Assembly: GCA_964007475.1 (NCBI GenBank)
Contig: OZ023273.1
Span: 44,765,525 to 44,829,524 of the forward strand
Reading direction: 5' to 3'
DNA: 64,000 bases
DNA from: Hybos culiciformis
Lineage: Eukaryota > Arthropoda > Insecta > Diptera > Hybotidae
This document shows, piece by piece, positions 12,851 to 26,217 of the stretch. Under the pieces are notes generated by a model that ran no database searches, was not told the DNA's origin, and saw only the letters and a program-made list of their open reading frames with translations. Numbering within the stretch: position 1 is the stretch's first letter; each line of letters starts with the position of its first letter. The translations under genes were made by a program, and so were the position numbers.

Positions 12851-14446
12851 AATACTAACCTCAAAAAATCGAAATGTTTTTTCTTAATCTTTATTTTATA
12901 TTTAATAAAACTAATTAAAAAACAAAAAGGATTTTATAACAAATTCACGCTGGTGTACTTTCTGTAAAGAATAATAGAATCCAGCAAAAATTCCTAAACG
13001 TGTATGTGCATTATTTTGATAAAATGAGAAAATTGCTTTTATCTTAAATAAAATAATTCCCATATGTTTTTATATGGTTATTTTGTATCCCCAAATACAT
13101 TTTCTTTTTCACATATAAAACGTAAAGGGAAGCTTATATTGCAAATAACTCAACATGGAAAATTCATTTTTAATTTCTACATTTTGAAATATATTTTATA
13201 TATTCCCTTTGGTACAAAAAAAAAATTATTCCTTTTTATTTACGATTTTAAGGAAAAAAAGGAGAAAAAAAAAAGAGCTACAAATCTATCGATTTTTATT
13301 TTTCGCAGAATTTTTAATATAAGGAGTTTGGTTAATGTGACTGAAAATTTTTTTCTTCTAAAAATAGAATAAAATCTGATTTGTTGAAATTTTCTTAAAA
13401 TTAAATTCTCAATTTTCTTTGACTTCACTTCAGTGAATAATAATACCTCTATTTTAGATGTTTTATGGCAGTAACACCTTTTTAATGCTTTTCTTTTGGC
13501 GTTTTCATGTGACTTTTTTTCTCAAAATCATTGAACTTAAATTCAATAATAAAACATTAATGTCATTTTAATACTTTTTGTGAAAAATTTGGGATTAAAA
13601 TTATCCGCGTATGGCGGTTTTAAAATATAAGTTCTAGAAATTTATACTTTCTTAAAAAAAATGTTTGAACCAATTTTTTTTATAAAATTTTTAAAACTTT
13701 AAATACAAGAACAAATGACATACATTCCGCTGAAATATAGTGAACGGCTTTCTGTGCATACAAGTTCTGGTAACCAGGCACTTAGAAGTTTTCATTTCGA
13801 TTACATTCACTTTAATATTTAAATTTATAATTTGAGCAAAATTAATCTAAAGGAATTTTTTTTCTGAAGTTTTTTCAAGATTTTTTTTCAATATTTAAAT
13901 ATTTTTTTTATTTAACTCTCTTAGTTATTCCCATTTCAGTTAATTTATTCATTATTCTTTTTTTGAAATCAAAATTAACCGAAAAAGTTTATGTTGTATT
14001 AAATTTTGATTATAAACATAAAGTTAACTGAATTTTAATTTATTTTCAATTCCAAAAACAAAACTGAATTCTTCGACACTGAAAAAGAAAAGGACACCCA
14101 TATAATTTTAATTTTGACATTTTAATATGTTTACTGAAGCTTTTTATTTAGTAAATTTTTAATACATACTGTATACATAATCTACCCAAATGAATGTTGA
14201 CAAGGTTCATTGACTGCTCGGATGTAAAGGGCGAAAAATTCTATCAAATTTTATTGTAAATTAATTTATTTTTTTTCTCATAATTTTTCTTTGTTCGAAA
14301 TAGAAATATATCCTAAGAAAACAGAGAAAAACAATTTTTTTTTTATATACATATACTTTTACAATAATGATAAAAATAAAAGCAAAAAAAAAAACAAAAT
14401 TCATTTTCTGATTACAATATCCTCGAGTCTAAAACAAACAATGTTG

Positions 14447-14466
14447 TATGTATGTATGTATGTATA
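14447..14466 (+). repeat. TATG microsatellite
   Basis: About five tandem TATG units followed by ATATG. Confidence 0.8.
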
Positions 14467-14843
14467 TGAAACGAGGGTGCAATGTTGTTTAAACAAAAAA
14501 TCGACCATTTTACGATTTCGTTTCACCGCAAAGAAAAAAAAAAAAAAAAACAGCTAAATCAACAATCAACTGCGTTGAAACAAAAAGAAAAATCTCATTT
14601 AATTTTCCTATCAAATCGAAGAAAGAAATTCCCTAACATTATTTTAATATTTTGTCCTTCTAATAATAGACAATAATAAAAAAAAACGACTTTTTCAAAT
14701 TAAACAAGATAATTTTTTGATTTGTTTTTTTAATCATGTAAATAACATTTAAATTTATTTTTGCACATAAGCCCGATATGAAGTCTAAGTTGTAAGCTTT
14801 TTTTTTTAATTTGTAGTATGGTCTTTAACATCAATGCTGCCTA

Positions 14844-14990
14844 TTAGTGCAGTCAAAACTCGTTTAACTAGACTCTTACTATCTGTTAGTGGGTATACTT
14901 ATGTATTCGGCTAATGTTGGCGGGGATGGATCATCGGTGTTTTACGTGATACTGGACTATACCGATATAAACGAGTTTTGACAGAGCTCA
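14844..14990. mobile_element. Small Tc1/mariner (pogo-like) MITE, 147 bp
   Basis: Inverted ends share GTCAAAACTCGTTTA (14852-14866) and its complement TAAACGAGTTTTGAC. The match weakens outward but keeps the same spacing to a TA dinucleotide on each side (14842-14843 and 14991-14992), consistent with a TA target duplication. The interior is GC-richer than its surroundings (for example GGCGGGGATGG) and has no coding capacity. The CAGTCAAA start resembles pogo-type ends; the assignment is by form only. Confidence 0.55.
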
Positions 14991-14992
14991 TA

Positions 14993-17900
14993 TTTATGAC
15001 AAAATATTTACCGAAAATCACATTTCAGATAGAAATAAAATTGTTTCGGTAAAAAAAAATTTTTTCAACTATATATAATTTATAAGGATTGGGCGTTCTG
15101 TATATAAATATAAAATCTTTAAATTAAAGTGAAAAAAAGGGAGAATAAAAATTTCATAAGTACACTTCAAGTGCATTGAAATTCTTCAAACTCAATTTAA
15201 TTTGATTCTATGGCTTTTAACCCATAAAAAATATTAAATTTTTTCTTTTTCAGTTTTATTTTATTATTTATAAAAATAAAACAAACGCAAAATAAAATTG
15301 CTTTACACGCACTTTCTTTTAAAGAAAATAGGGTTTTTATAAATAAAAAAAAAACAAAAATTATCTTATAAATATTTCTATTAAAGGGAAAACCAATGGA
15401 TAAAAAAAACACATCAATAAGCCTTCAAGTGCAATGTTATTAGAAAACTCATTAGGAGTACCATGATTCTATTTGATTTAATAATAATATATTAATTTTA
15501 CGGGGTATATTTGAAAGGTTCATTTTAATGTATTGCCAATAAATTTTCGAACAAAAATGTATAAAAAATCAATATGTTTATAGTGTTTATACAAAACCTA
15601 ATAATGTCAAATCAATACTTAATCTGAAAATATTGAATTGTAAAAACTTTTTTTTTATGGTCTTAATACTTTGATTTCAGAGATTATGAAACTTTTCATT
15701 CAAAATAAAAATAAATAATAATTTTGAAAATAAATGATTTTTAACACTACTTTGGCCAAAGACATCAATATGCTAAAAAAAAATATATATTTCTCATAAA
15801 TTGCTTTTTCCTTTTAGTGAAACAGATTTTATTTGCATTTTTTAGTCTTTTTAACATGTTTACTGAAATTTTTCTTAAAATGATTCTAGCCCCTGGGCTG
15901 TTTCTTAGCAAACAGAAGAAAAATTATATAGACATTTTTAATATTATATTTATATATATATATATTTTATATACATTATATAAAATGTGTATTTATTTGT
16001 TTTCAAAAAAAATAACAAAAATTTACATAACAAATCACAGGTAGAAAGGGAAATTTTTTTTAAAGAAGAAAATATTCAAGAAGAAAATATTTTTTTCGTT
16101 TGTCATAATTTTTGATGAAAATTTTATTTACAAAAATATTAATTTTTTTTTTTTTTCATCCTTTATTTTCTACAGATTTGTTTGTTTATCTCGTGTTTTT
16201 TTTTTCATCATCATATATCCATCTGTAAATTTTAAGCAAATGGTTAAATAAAGATTTTAAATCCCCCAGCTTTAATTCAAAATTATCATAAAGTTTTTTA
16301 TATAATCAAAAATGAAGCTCCCTCAATTTTATTTTTTTATTATATGAATGCCTCAACATAAGCATATAAAGAAAGTTATTTTTGTTTTTTCTGTATTTTA
16401 GATTAAATTGCATTTTTTACATACACGAGAAAGAAAGATTGTTTACAAAATATCATAATTTTCCCAAAAAAAAAAACATTAGATTCTAATATAGAATTTT
16501 ATCATATATGTACATATAAAAAGATACATTGTGTAGATTAAAATGTTTTATTTTTTATGTTTTTATGTTAATATTTATTAATTATTAAAAAAGATATTAT
16601 TGAAGCATTAGACAGAAAAAAAAAATTGTTTATACGTTGCTGCGTGAAAACAAATTTGGATAGAACAAACTATACTTGAAATTTTTAAAAAACAAATAAT
16701 ACAATAAATTATGAAAATATTTCAGTTTCAGCAGTGCTTAATTTTTGATACGTTCGATTTATACAATAAAAATAATAATGCTACAGGTAATTTCAAGGGA
16801 ACTTGTTAACGAAACACCCTGATATTTACAATGCCTTGTGGCACTATTAGATATCTTTATTGAAAAATGAGCTATATTGATTTTATCAGATTATGCCGAC
16901 ATTCTGTGTCAATATACGAAATAAACAACGGCAGTTTTATAAATTAATTTTTATTCATAAGTTATACGGAAAACAAAATATATTTTGAATGTATTTTTTT
17001 CATCAAAATGCTTTGATAAGGATGTTTTTTATAATTTTTTTTTTTATTCAAACAGGAGCTTTAATTCTTTTAAAACTTTTTATGCCTTATACAAGATATG
17101 AATTGTAATCTGTATTTTTTGTATTACATATATATATTATTAACATTATTTTTACAAACTTTAAATCCATATTGAATAATATTATTTTATTAGATAGAAA
17201 TCACACAAATATTGTGTATTTGTGTGTTGATAAAATCTCAATCCACATAAAATTATATATATTTTATTTTTTTTATTGTAGTCTTATCCAAAATAATAAG
17301 TGTAATTTATTTTTTCGTTATCCTGAACTTTATCCTTAGGTTAGCGGTTTTCGAAATAACTTAATAATTTACACTTAAATGGGTTTTATTGAAAAATGGA
17401 TTAATTTTGATATGAAATTTTTCGCACAAATAAATTTTCACCTGAAGGGAAATAATTTTCTTTATTGGAATAAATTTGTTATAATATTTATAAGACATCA
17501 GTGCGGAAAATTTATAGATTTTCCTTTTAATTTTACATGATGATTATTATGTACATACATATATATATATTTGAAGGGTGATTTTCTATTTGCCTAATAT
17601 ATAATTAGATTTTGCTTCGATTATAATGTGTATACGAAGGGTAAATAAAAGTAAAATATAATATAAGTTGAAACGAGTTTAGAACTTTTAATCACTATTG
17701 CTTTTTAGTGGAGGTTATTTTAATATTATAAATCAAATTTTTTGATTATAAAATTTCCATTTCAATTAAGGTACAATACGTGTTGGAACTTGACACTTTT
17801 CTCAAATGAATGAGATTGATTCAGGTCAATAATATATATTTAACTTTTTTTCCTATATTTAAGTCAGCCAATAATTACTGCCGTTTAAAATCAATCAAAA

Positions 17901-18726
17901 TTTGATACATTTATTTTTTGCCAAATACATTTTATTATAAAAAATAACCGCTTAACCAATACCGTCTTCTTTTTATGAAAACTGAAAAAAAGCAAATCAA
18001 TGAACCTTTTAGAAAATGTAGCATTTAGGAATAACATTTTTTTTTTTTTGAAGATATTTTGAGAAGACAATTTTATTTTATATTTATAATGAATGGGTCA
18101 AAAGATTTTCCTTTTATCAATATAAATAACATGGAAAAAATTGTTTGATCTTCTGGGGAGCAAGCAAAATTATGATTTCAATGCTATTTCGTCGGCACAA
18201 TGAATAAAGACAGTTCGATAATGTTGTGGAAAAGATAAAATTTAATTTTTTATGAAAAGGCAACTAAGAATGTACAGGATTCTAGTTCTTTGGCTCTTTA
18301 AAATTAGTAAAATAAATATAAAATAAAATGAAGCAAACTATTCATTCAAATTATAATGAACAAAATATACAGGCATATCTTATGCATATATTTCAAAAAT
18401 CTTATTTGGTGTTTCAAAATTCTGTATTGCTAAATTCCACATTTCAAAATTATTTCTGATTAAAAATTTAGTATAATTAAGTTCATTTGAGATGATTTAT
18501 GTTCTTCATTCCAAAAACTAAAAGATCATACAAATATCTCTTATATACCTAACATACCTATTTTATCAGAACCTAATTATCTATTTATATTAAAAACAAA
18601 TAATTTTAGCACAAGATGAAAATAAAATAAAAAATTAAGATTAATGAAATTTAATATTAAATATCAAATAAAATTTTTATTTATACAAAAACACAATAAC
18701 TTAATTAAGTTAATTTTTTTTTTCAG
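14993..18726. other. AT-rich non-coding DNA
   Basis: No gene is supported. The short frames at 15197-15412 (minus) and 15817-16044 (plus) lack any domain or splice context. The stretch ends in a polypyrimidine tract and CAG at 18726. Confidence 0.55.
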
Positions 18727-18760
18727 GCGACTGATAATTATTTGCTTAATATTCCCAGAA
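18727..18760 (+). other. Candidate 34-nt micro-exon
   Basis: A strong acceptor (a T-run ending TTTTTTTCAG at 18726) and a consensus donor (AGAA then GTGAGT from 18761) bracket 34 nt that are open in two of three frames. Like the 2489 candidate, it would fit a non-coding upstream exon of tinc or of an unseen gene. It may also be chance, because T-runs are frequent. Confidence 0.27.
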
Positions 18761-21700
18761 GTGAGTTTGGATTAAATAACTTATAAATCAATTAAAATTC
18801 AAAAATAAATGACAAAATAATAATAAGAGGCTTATTTATTTAATAAGAAACTGAAATAAGCATACATTTATATAATTTATTAATATTTATACATAAAATA
18901 CAAAAAATGGTTTCAAAGATATTGTAAAAGGTGATTGTGATGACATCAGATTTATATAGTGAACTTTTAAATCTAAAACAACTATCTTATAGAATTTATA
19001 TAGGCCGCATACTAAGCAATACCTTTAAAATGGTTAGAACATAATAGGTACTATTAAATGGAAAAGAAAAAAACTTGTTTGTCGAATCGCGTCGATCTGA
19101 TCTGATCTGATCTAAATTGTTTTCAAGAAATGTGGGTTTTGTTTTATGTAAGCAATGTTAATTAATAATGGAAATACAAGGTTCAAATTTATAAAAAAAA
19201 AAATAGATTCTATAGACATATATAACAAATTGTTCATTATAACACCCAACTTAAACAAATTTTGGATTGCATCATTAGTCCAAACCAACAAATTGGAAAC
19301 AATTCGGAATTTAACTTTTAATTTTTTTTTATTAATAATTTTTTGTTTGTTTTTTTTTTTCACAATTCAATGTAAATTTAATGCAAATTTTTTTTTAAAT
19401 CAATTTATCTGTATTTTGCAATTTCATAGTTGAATTATTTTTCATTTTAACGTCATCCCTATAAGAAGCTTATTCTGCATTTAAAGTTAAACCGTATATA
19501 ACAAAGATTTCAGTTTATATTATATTCTCGTAAAATTCGAATATTTTGTTTTTCAACTCTTAAATTTTTTGCGATACTCTTGCAGAAATTGCTTTCATGA
19601 GTTCATGACCATTTTTTATTCACAATAAATAAATTAAACGTAACAAAATTCTTATGTCGGATATGGTTTTTACTCCAATATTTACATATAGGTATAGTAT
19701 AATATGGCGAAAATAGAAAAATTTTATTAAAAAAATTTATTCTTTTTTTGTTTTATGCAAAATAGCTTTTAAATTATGAACAGTTAAAAGAATTTTCGTA
19801 TATACAAATGTAACATAAATTTGTATTTTTTTTTTTTGTTCCAATCTGGACTTTAGTTTTATGAAAGTGGAATTTTTTATTTTTTTTTTACACCCAAAAA
19901 TAAAAATAGGAAACTTTTGTATTGCGAATGAGATCATTATAAATTTTCTTTTCGACTTCTAATGTTGTGAAGAAATGCTTTGTGATAATGCTGTCAAATA
20001 TATACCAATTGATAATGTATAAAATTATATATTATGTCAAAGTACACTTAGCTAAAACATCAAAATAAATTAGTCGCAAACTTCTTTTTTTTTATATTTA
20101 TTTATCTGGTTGACAGTGGTAAAAATAAAAACCTTCAATTCGTTCGATAATCATAATGGTAAAAATGAATAATTTGTGCCCAGGAACCTACTCGTTTTTT
20201 ATCAACATTATATTCATACTTCAAAGTTTTTCAATTATATGCAATATTATAAAAACTGAAGATCAAAATACCGCAACATAACTTTTAACGAATTTCTCAT
20301 GGAAAAGTTTATTTTACATTGTTATTATTACATTCTTTTTTTTTGTTTTTTTTTTTTTCTATAAAAATTTATTGTTATTTTCTAGAAAACCAGTATTCAA
20401 GAAGTTAGTATTTCCCTAATAAAAAATAATAAAAAAATAATGTTAAATTTTCCTTTTTTTTTTTTTGCTTGCCTTGAATAAGAAAAGGTTTTTACATTGT
20501 ATGATTTTAATAAAAATAAGGAAACTTATGAGCCACAAAAGAAAATAAATTGTTTTAAATGAAAATTTTGGCAAAAAAAAAAAAAAAACAACAAAAAAAA
20601 AAATGTGTACATATGGCTTGTAAGAAGGAAAAACTTCTTTACTGCATAATTAAATTAAATTAAACGTATTTTATTAGTTCATTTCGTATATAGTAGAGTT
20701 AATGTATTTAATAGAAAGTTTTTTAATAGTTATAAATAAAAAATATAAATAAAAATAAAATTATTTATATTTTTTATGAAATAAGTAGTAAAGTAGTAAA
20801 AAAAAAAAAATCACTAAAAGAGAATAAAAATAAATTAATGAAAAAATGATTACGATTTTTATTATTCGAAAAATTTTTTCGATAAATATTTTCAAAAAAA
20901 CGTGCTTGTCATATACCTGCTAACCTTAAGTGAAAATTTAAGGTCACGTTTAGAACTGTATACAATAGAATTGACCAATTGACTATTATTTTTATGAGAA
21001 TTAGTATACTACAGAATTATGGTTTTTATGGTTTAGGAAATTTTCTGACTTTTGTAAAGCGAAAAATTTTAATTTGATGATGATTAAGAAGGTTACCAAT
21101 AATTAACGTGATTTACAAATTTCTATTAAGAAAAAAAATCGAAAAATTTTCGTTTTATTCAATTCCACGATACTACTTTTTTATATGATGTGTAAATAAG
21201 AATTTTAATGCAGCGTCTTGGTCCAGATCTTACTGTTGTTTTAAAAAACCGATTAAATGTATTTAATATAAACATAAATTTTAAATATTATAAATTTAAT
21301 CTTCTATTCGAATAAATCAGATATTAAATTTCAGATATCAAAGAATAAATTTCCCCAACTACAGTCCTTTTTTGACAGCATTAAAACAATAATAGTGCCA
21401 AAATATATTTATTCAAAAATAACAAATTTAATTTAATAAATTTTATTATATATTTAATTGGAAAACTTTATTGGCATCGCGGAATAAAAATTTTCTCAAA
21501 ACTTTTCAAATTCTTCTTAGACAACTTAATTAGAGTTGAAAATTATTTTTTTGATTTTTCCCATATTTGTTAAATATTTTAATCTTCCTCCTGAAATATG
21601 TTGGAAAAATATAACTTTTTTTATAAACTTCAGAAAATTTAAACAACAGAAAGTTTATTAGAAAATTCGCACTCTCTGTATATACGAATATTTAATAAAT

Positions 21701-24700
21701 ATAAGTTACAGGTAAATAATAGTATAATATTAAAATATATGAATTTCTTTCGTTGTTTTTATATTTTGAAAACATCTTAAAAACATATCTTTCTAAGATG
21801 TTTTGAAGTTCATTACTGTAATGCTTCTTTGTTAATATAAGTCTTTACTGGTTGCTTAAATAATAATCTTAAATAATAATTTCTTTAAATTTCGTACACC
21901 TTGATATTTTACCCCAATCATTCTACTTCTTTCGCTATAGCTGAGAGCTGACTTTAACTTCTATATGATTTTATTGCAAGTTTTGTATGCCGCTATAATG
22001 TCAGTTCAATTCATTCAGCGTTTTTGGAGATTATTAACCATCAGCACAATAAAGCTGATTTTCGAATAATTTCAGGACCCTTTCTATAACAACCTCGACG
22101 GGATTTTGTTAGGGTTTACAAACAATACAGTTTCAGAGTTTTTAATATCAAATAAAATTAACATAAGGTTACGTATATGCCATCTACATATCACAATCTT
22201 ACTATACCAATTCATTTTATTTTATTACGCTTATACTTACATAATTTCGTACGGACTGTTATTTCATCGCAGTTACACTAATTCCACACGTCACTTCCGA
22301 TCTAATTACTATAAAAATGAATACCTAATTTATATACATATTAAATTCGGATTGAATTATCAGAATTATCAGAATGTGTTTTTTTTTTTGTATTATTTTT
22401 GAATAATTTTATTAAAAAAGACCAATAAATTTTAGCCATCTCTTCCCCAAAATTGGGATTTAATGTGAAAATAACTCATGATGAACAACTTTTTTTTCAC
22501 CTAGCTTATATTTAATAAACCACCAAAAAAAATTTCATGTCTTTCACCAGGATTTTATTTCAAAAAAAAAAAAAAAACCAAAAAAAAAGAGGAAAATCAA
22601 AATTAAATTTGCATTTTTGAATTCAAGTGAAATTATTCATTTTTTTTTGTTCGTATCAATTACTGCTACATACAATTTTCCAGAGCTTTAGTTGCTCAAT
22701 TTCCATATGAAGGCTTTGAAAAATGAAATTCGTTATATACGAACGAAATAAAAAAAGAAAAAGAATATTTTTTCTGTTGGTTTTGAACAATTGACTTTTT
22801 TTCATACATTGAACTAACTATTTGAAAAAAAATTTGGTACAAGGTTTTATATGTTGTGGGATCAAAGTTGTGGGTTCAAATCAACTGCTTCTTCATATCA
22901 TAAAAGATCACATGAGATACAATTATTGCAAACATTTTTATTTTGAAACTTAGATACGTGTTTTAAAATTTGAAACAAATATCTTTCTTTAAACGCTATT
23001 TTTTTAAGAAAAGAAATTTCTACCGACTTATATACTCGTGATCAAACATAACATAACTTTCTTTATTCGGCTATGTGACCAATCATAAAATTTAACTTAC
23101 TTCTTATTCAATACATGACCGACCACTGACAGTACCTTTAAAAGGTTTAGATCATATATTTGAAATCTTCCACTTCCTTCCTATTTCCGATCTGTTCACT
23201 AAAAACAAAATCTAATCTAAAAAAACTTTTGATCATTTTACCAATTGGTGGAAGTACGAAAATACAATTTTCTTTTTGTATTTGATTTTTCTTAAGAAAT
23301 ATTACCAAAATTATAAAAATAACATTCTTTCTATATTAGTGACAATTTTTTTTTATATTTTTTTTAACTGACACTGTACACATTTGTGATGTAGAAAATG
23401 TATATACAGTATTTTTTAGTTATTTTTATTAACGACGATGGTCAAATTATAAAATATTATAGTGGTCTGAGATTTCCCATTTCAGATAATGTCAAGTTGA
23501 TTACATTTTTGCATAAATTTATTTTTTTTTTATTTGGTTTAACTATGTATATAGTTTGCATGTCTGCAAAAGTCAAAAATTGGTATATTCACCGAAAATT
23601 GAAGTTAACATTGTTAATGGTATTAAATTTTTTTCTAGAGCAAAAAATTCATTAGTCATCTTTTAGAAAAATCAGTATAACAAATGAAAAAATTGATTTT
23701 TTATATATAACTATACAAAAAATAAACATGTAGATATAGTGTATTTATTTAAATACAAAAATGTAAATTAGAAGGTGTAGTAGACAATTTTTTGGACATC
23801 CAGTAATATGGTCTAATTTTTTCCATCGAGATTTTTTATATTGCCCTTACTAACGCACGCTTCTCAGTCTTACTTATCAGTAAATGAATCAAAATGTTTC
23901 TAAATAAAAATTCAGTGCAGGACATATTTAATTATCAAACGTTCGCGTTCACTCATATAAATTTTTATATAATAGCAAAATTTTTTTTTTATCTTCAATT
24001 TTTAGCATTTGATAATTTATATACAAAGAGAAAATAATTTTTCCTAAACTCATTGTTAAAATTCAATGAAAGAAATAAACTAGTTATGCATGCTTTAAAC
24101 TTCTAAAAATTCTATTAAAAATATTTGTTTTGCATTAAAAAAAAATCAAAATAATAGTTTTAACTAAAGTTCAATGAAATCAGAAGCAAAACAAAAAAAA
24201 AACTAACAAATCCCCAAACAAGAACGTGTTCAATTGCATTCCAGTCAAGATTCTTTCTTCATTTTCTTCTTGAAAAAAAAAACAAAAAAATTAACTATAT
24301 AGTTTAGTATTAATTTCTCTAGAGTGGATATTTAAAAAAAAAAACATTTTTTTGCCATTTAAAGTTAACTATAGTTATTATTTTCTTAAGAATTATAATA
24401 TTTTGTTATTCAATACTCATTGGTAACGATGGCCTTTAAAACTGTTAATGTACATTGTATTGATATATCACTTTTAATATTGGAAAAATATCCGATACCT
24501 AACTTATAAATTTATCATTTTTTTAGAAAACATTTTAGTACGAAAATGTTAAATAAGCTTAGTTCTGGAAAAGAATTTAGTAGAATTTAGAAAATTTCTG
24601 GTGGTTTAGATTCATTATTTCATTTTTAATAATTCATGCTTATCCTTTTCTAATCGCAAATTTAGTCTTTTCAACAATTAATAAAAATAAAAAATAATAA

Positions 24701-25193
24701 AATACTTATTATGATTCTTTCTTTACAACATATTAGCACTGTGTGTAAATATTTAAATCTATTTTATGAAGAATAGTCAAACATATTTTCAGTTTTCGCG
24801 CCAAAAATGTAAAAATCAATTTTCTTACTGTCCACTTGAAATCATACTTCAAATTGAAAATGTTGATTGAATTTTTAAATTGAGTGTTAAAAGAATATTA
24901 AAATAATTTTTCCCGGAAAAGCAATTAAATTTTAATTTTATAAGCCAAAGCAAAGACAACCCGCACAAAATGACAATTCTGTATTTTTATTTTCGATTCA
25001 CTAAACTTAAGTTTTTTCTTTATTTTATTTATGATTAACATACACTTATATAAATTTAAATGTTAAGACATTTGTATATAAAATGTACATTTCTTTTAAT
25101 TTATGTTTTCCATACTAATGATGGTTCCAGCAGTTGTATAGAATAATCACTCTTAACTTATTTTTGTTTTCAATAGTAGGACCTTTAAATTCA
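18761..25193. other. AT-rich non-coding DNA
   Basis: No gene is supported. The stretch holds a four-copy GATCT repeat at 19094-19113 and several long A/T runs. Frames at 19112-19433, 22106-22402 and 23398-23655 are low-complexity, with no initiation or splice context. Confidence 0.55.
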
Positions 25194-25201
25194 ACTATAG
25201 C

Positions 25202-25889
25202 CAGCGGCGTATTACACCGTAGGCAAACTAGGCAATTGCCTAGGGCACCACGATTTGGGGGCACCAAAATACTGAATAATAATTTTTTTACATATAATAT
25301 TTTAAACTAATTTTCAGTTGTCTGCTACCTTTAACTCTTTTAAAACAGAAAAATCTTAGATTGTGACAAGTCACATAAAATTATTTTATATATTCAAATT
25401 TTAGTATGCACAAGAAAAATTAATTTTGTTGATTTATTGATGAATTTGTGGAGCATAAAGTGAGAAAAGTATCGCTGTGACTGGGAATAATTTAGGACCG
25501 TGAAATCTAAAATTTTATTTATATAGAAAAATTCTACGCTTAAAAAAAAGTTAACAGATCGGTTAACAGAAACATTCAAATTTCAGACAAGGGATTTTGG
25601 CACTGCTCATCGGGCAACTCCGCTAGCTTGATAGGCAATTCCAGCTCTGAGTGTATAATTGAATTTTTTATTCATTTTTAATTATTTAATTCTTTTACTT
25701 TAATTTTTTTCACTTCTTTTTCTATTCATTATTTATAATTTGGTTACATAAATCAATAAATAAATATATGTATATGAATTTAAGAAAGCATTCCTTTTTA
25801 TATATTGAAGCTGTTTATTAGTTCATGTAAATTTTAATGTAGAAAAATTTTAATTGCCTAGGGCACCATAATGTCATAACGCACCTCTG
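25202..25889. mobile_element. Non-autonomous hAT-type element, 688 bp, with 8-bp target duplication
   Basis: The ends are imperfect inverted repeats (CAGCGGCGTATTAC at the left; the complement of CAGAGGTGCGTTATGAC at the right). They are flanked by identical 8-bp direct repeats ACTATAGC at 25194-25201 and 25890-25897, the hallmark of hAT insertion. Just inside the left end is a perfect 16-bp palindrome, CTAGGCAATTGCCTAG (25228-25243). AATTGCCTAGGGCACC occurs there and again near the right end (25852-25867) in the same orientation. I see no transposase motif, so it probably depends on a transposase supplied elsewhere. The exact target duplication implies fairly recent insertion. Confidence 0.85.
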
Positions 25890-26217
25890 ACTATAGCACA
25901 GGCTTTATAAGACAGGACAGGACTAACTAATTAAGATAAAAATTTCAATAAGATGATAAATAAAGAAAAAAATTAAATTAAAGTTAAAAAGAAACAGTAA
26001 AAATCTTAAAGCGGAAATAAATTTTATAACTGATTTCAATTTAATTATTCACATAATATTATAGTATGGAATTAATCAAAAAGATTGAATGATTTCTATA
26101 ACTTATAAAATTAAAGACAAGAAAAGTTCGAATCGCAGAAAGAAAAATATACGTGAGAATTTCTCGAAGTATTCACTACTTGTCAAACAATATACAAACA
26201 TATACATATGTTAATGT

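Larger units (their letters stand above)
10446..14841. other. AT-rich non-coding DNA
   Basis: No gene is supported; the frames of 60-102 codons here are A/T-run translations. It contains a possible solo hAT end at 12816 and a short TATG microsatellite at 14447, listed separately. Confidence 0.55.

Noticed and set aside
22835..22883. A-box-like TGGTACAAGG followed by B-box-like GGTTCAAATC
   Set aside because: The spacing (about 38 nt) is short for a tRNA-type promoter, no cloverleaf forms and no tail is seen; too weak to call a SINE.
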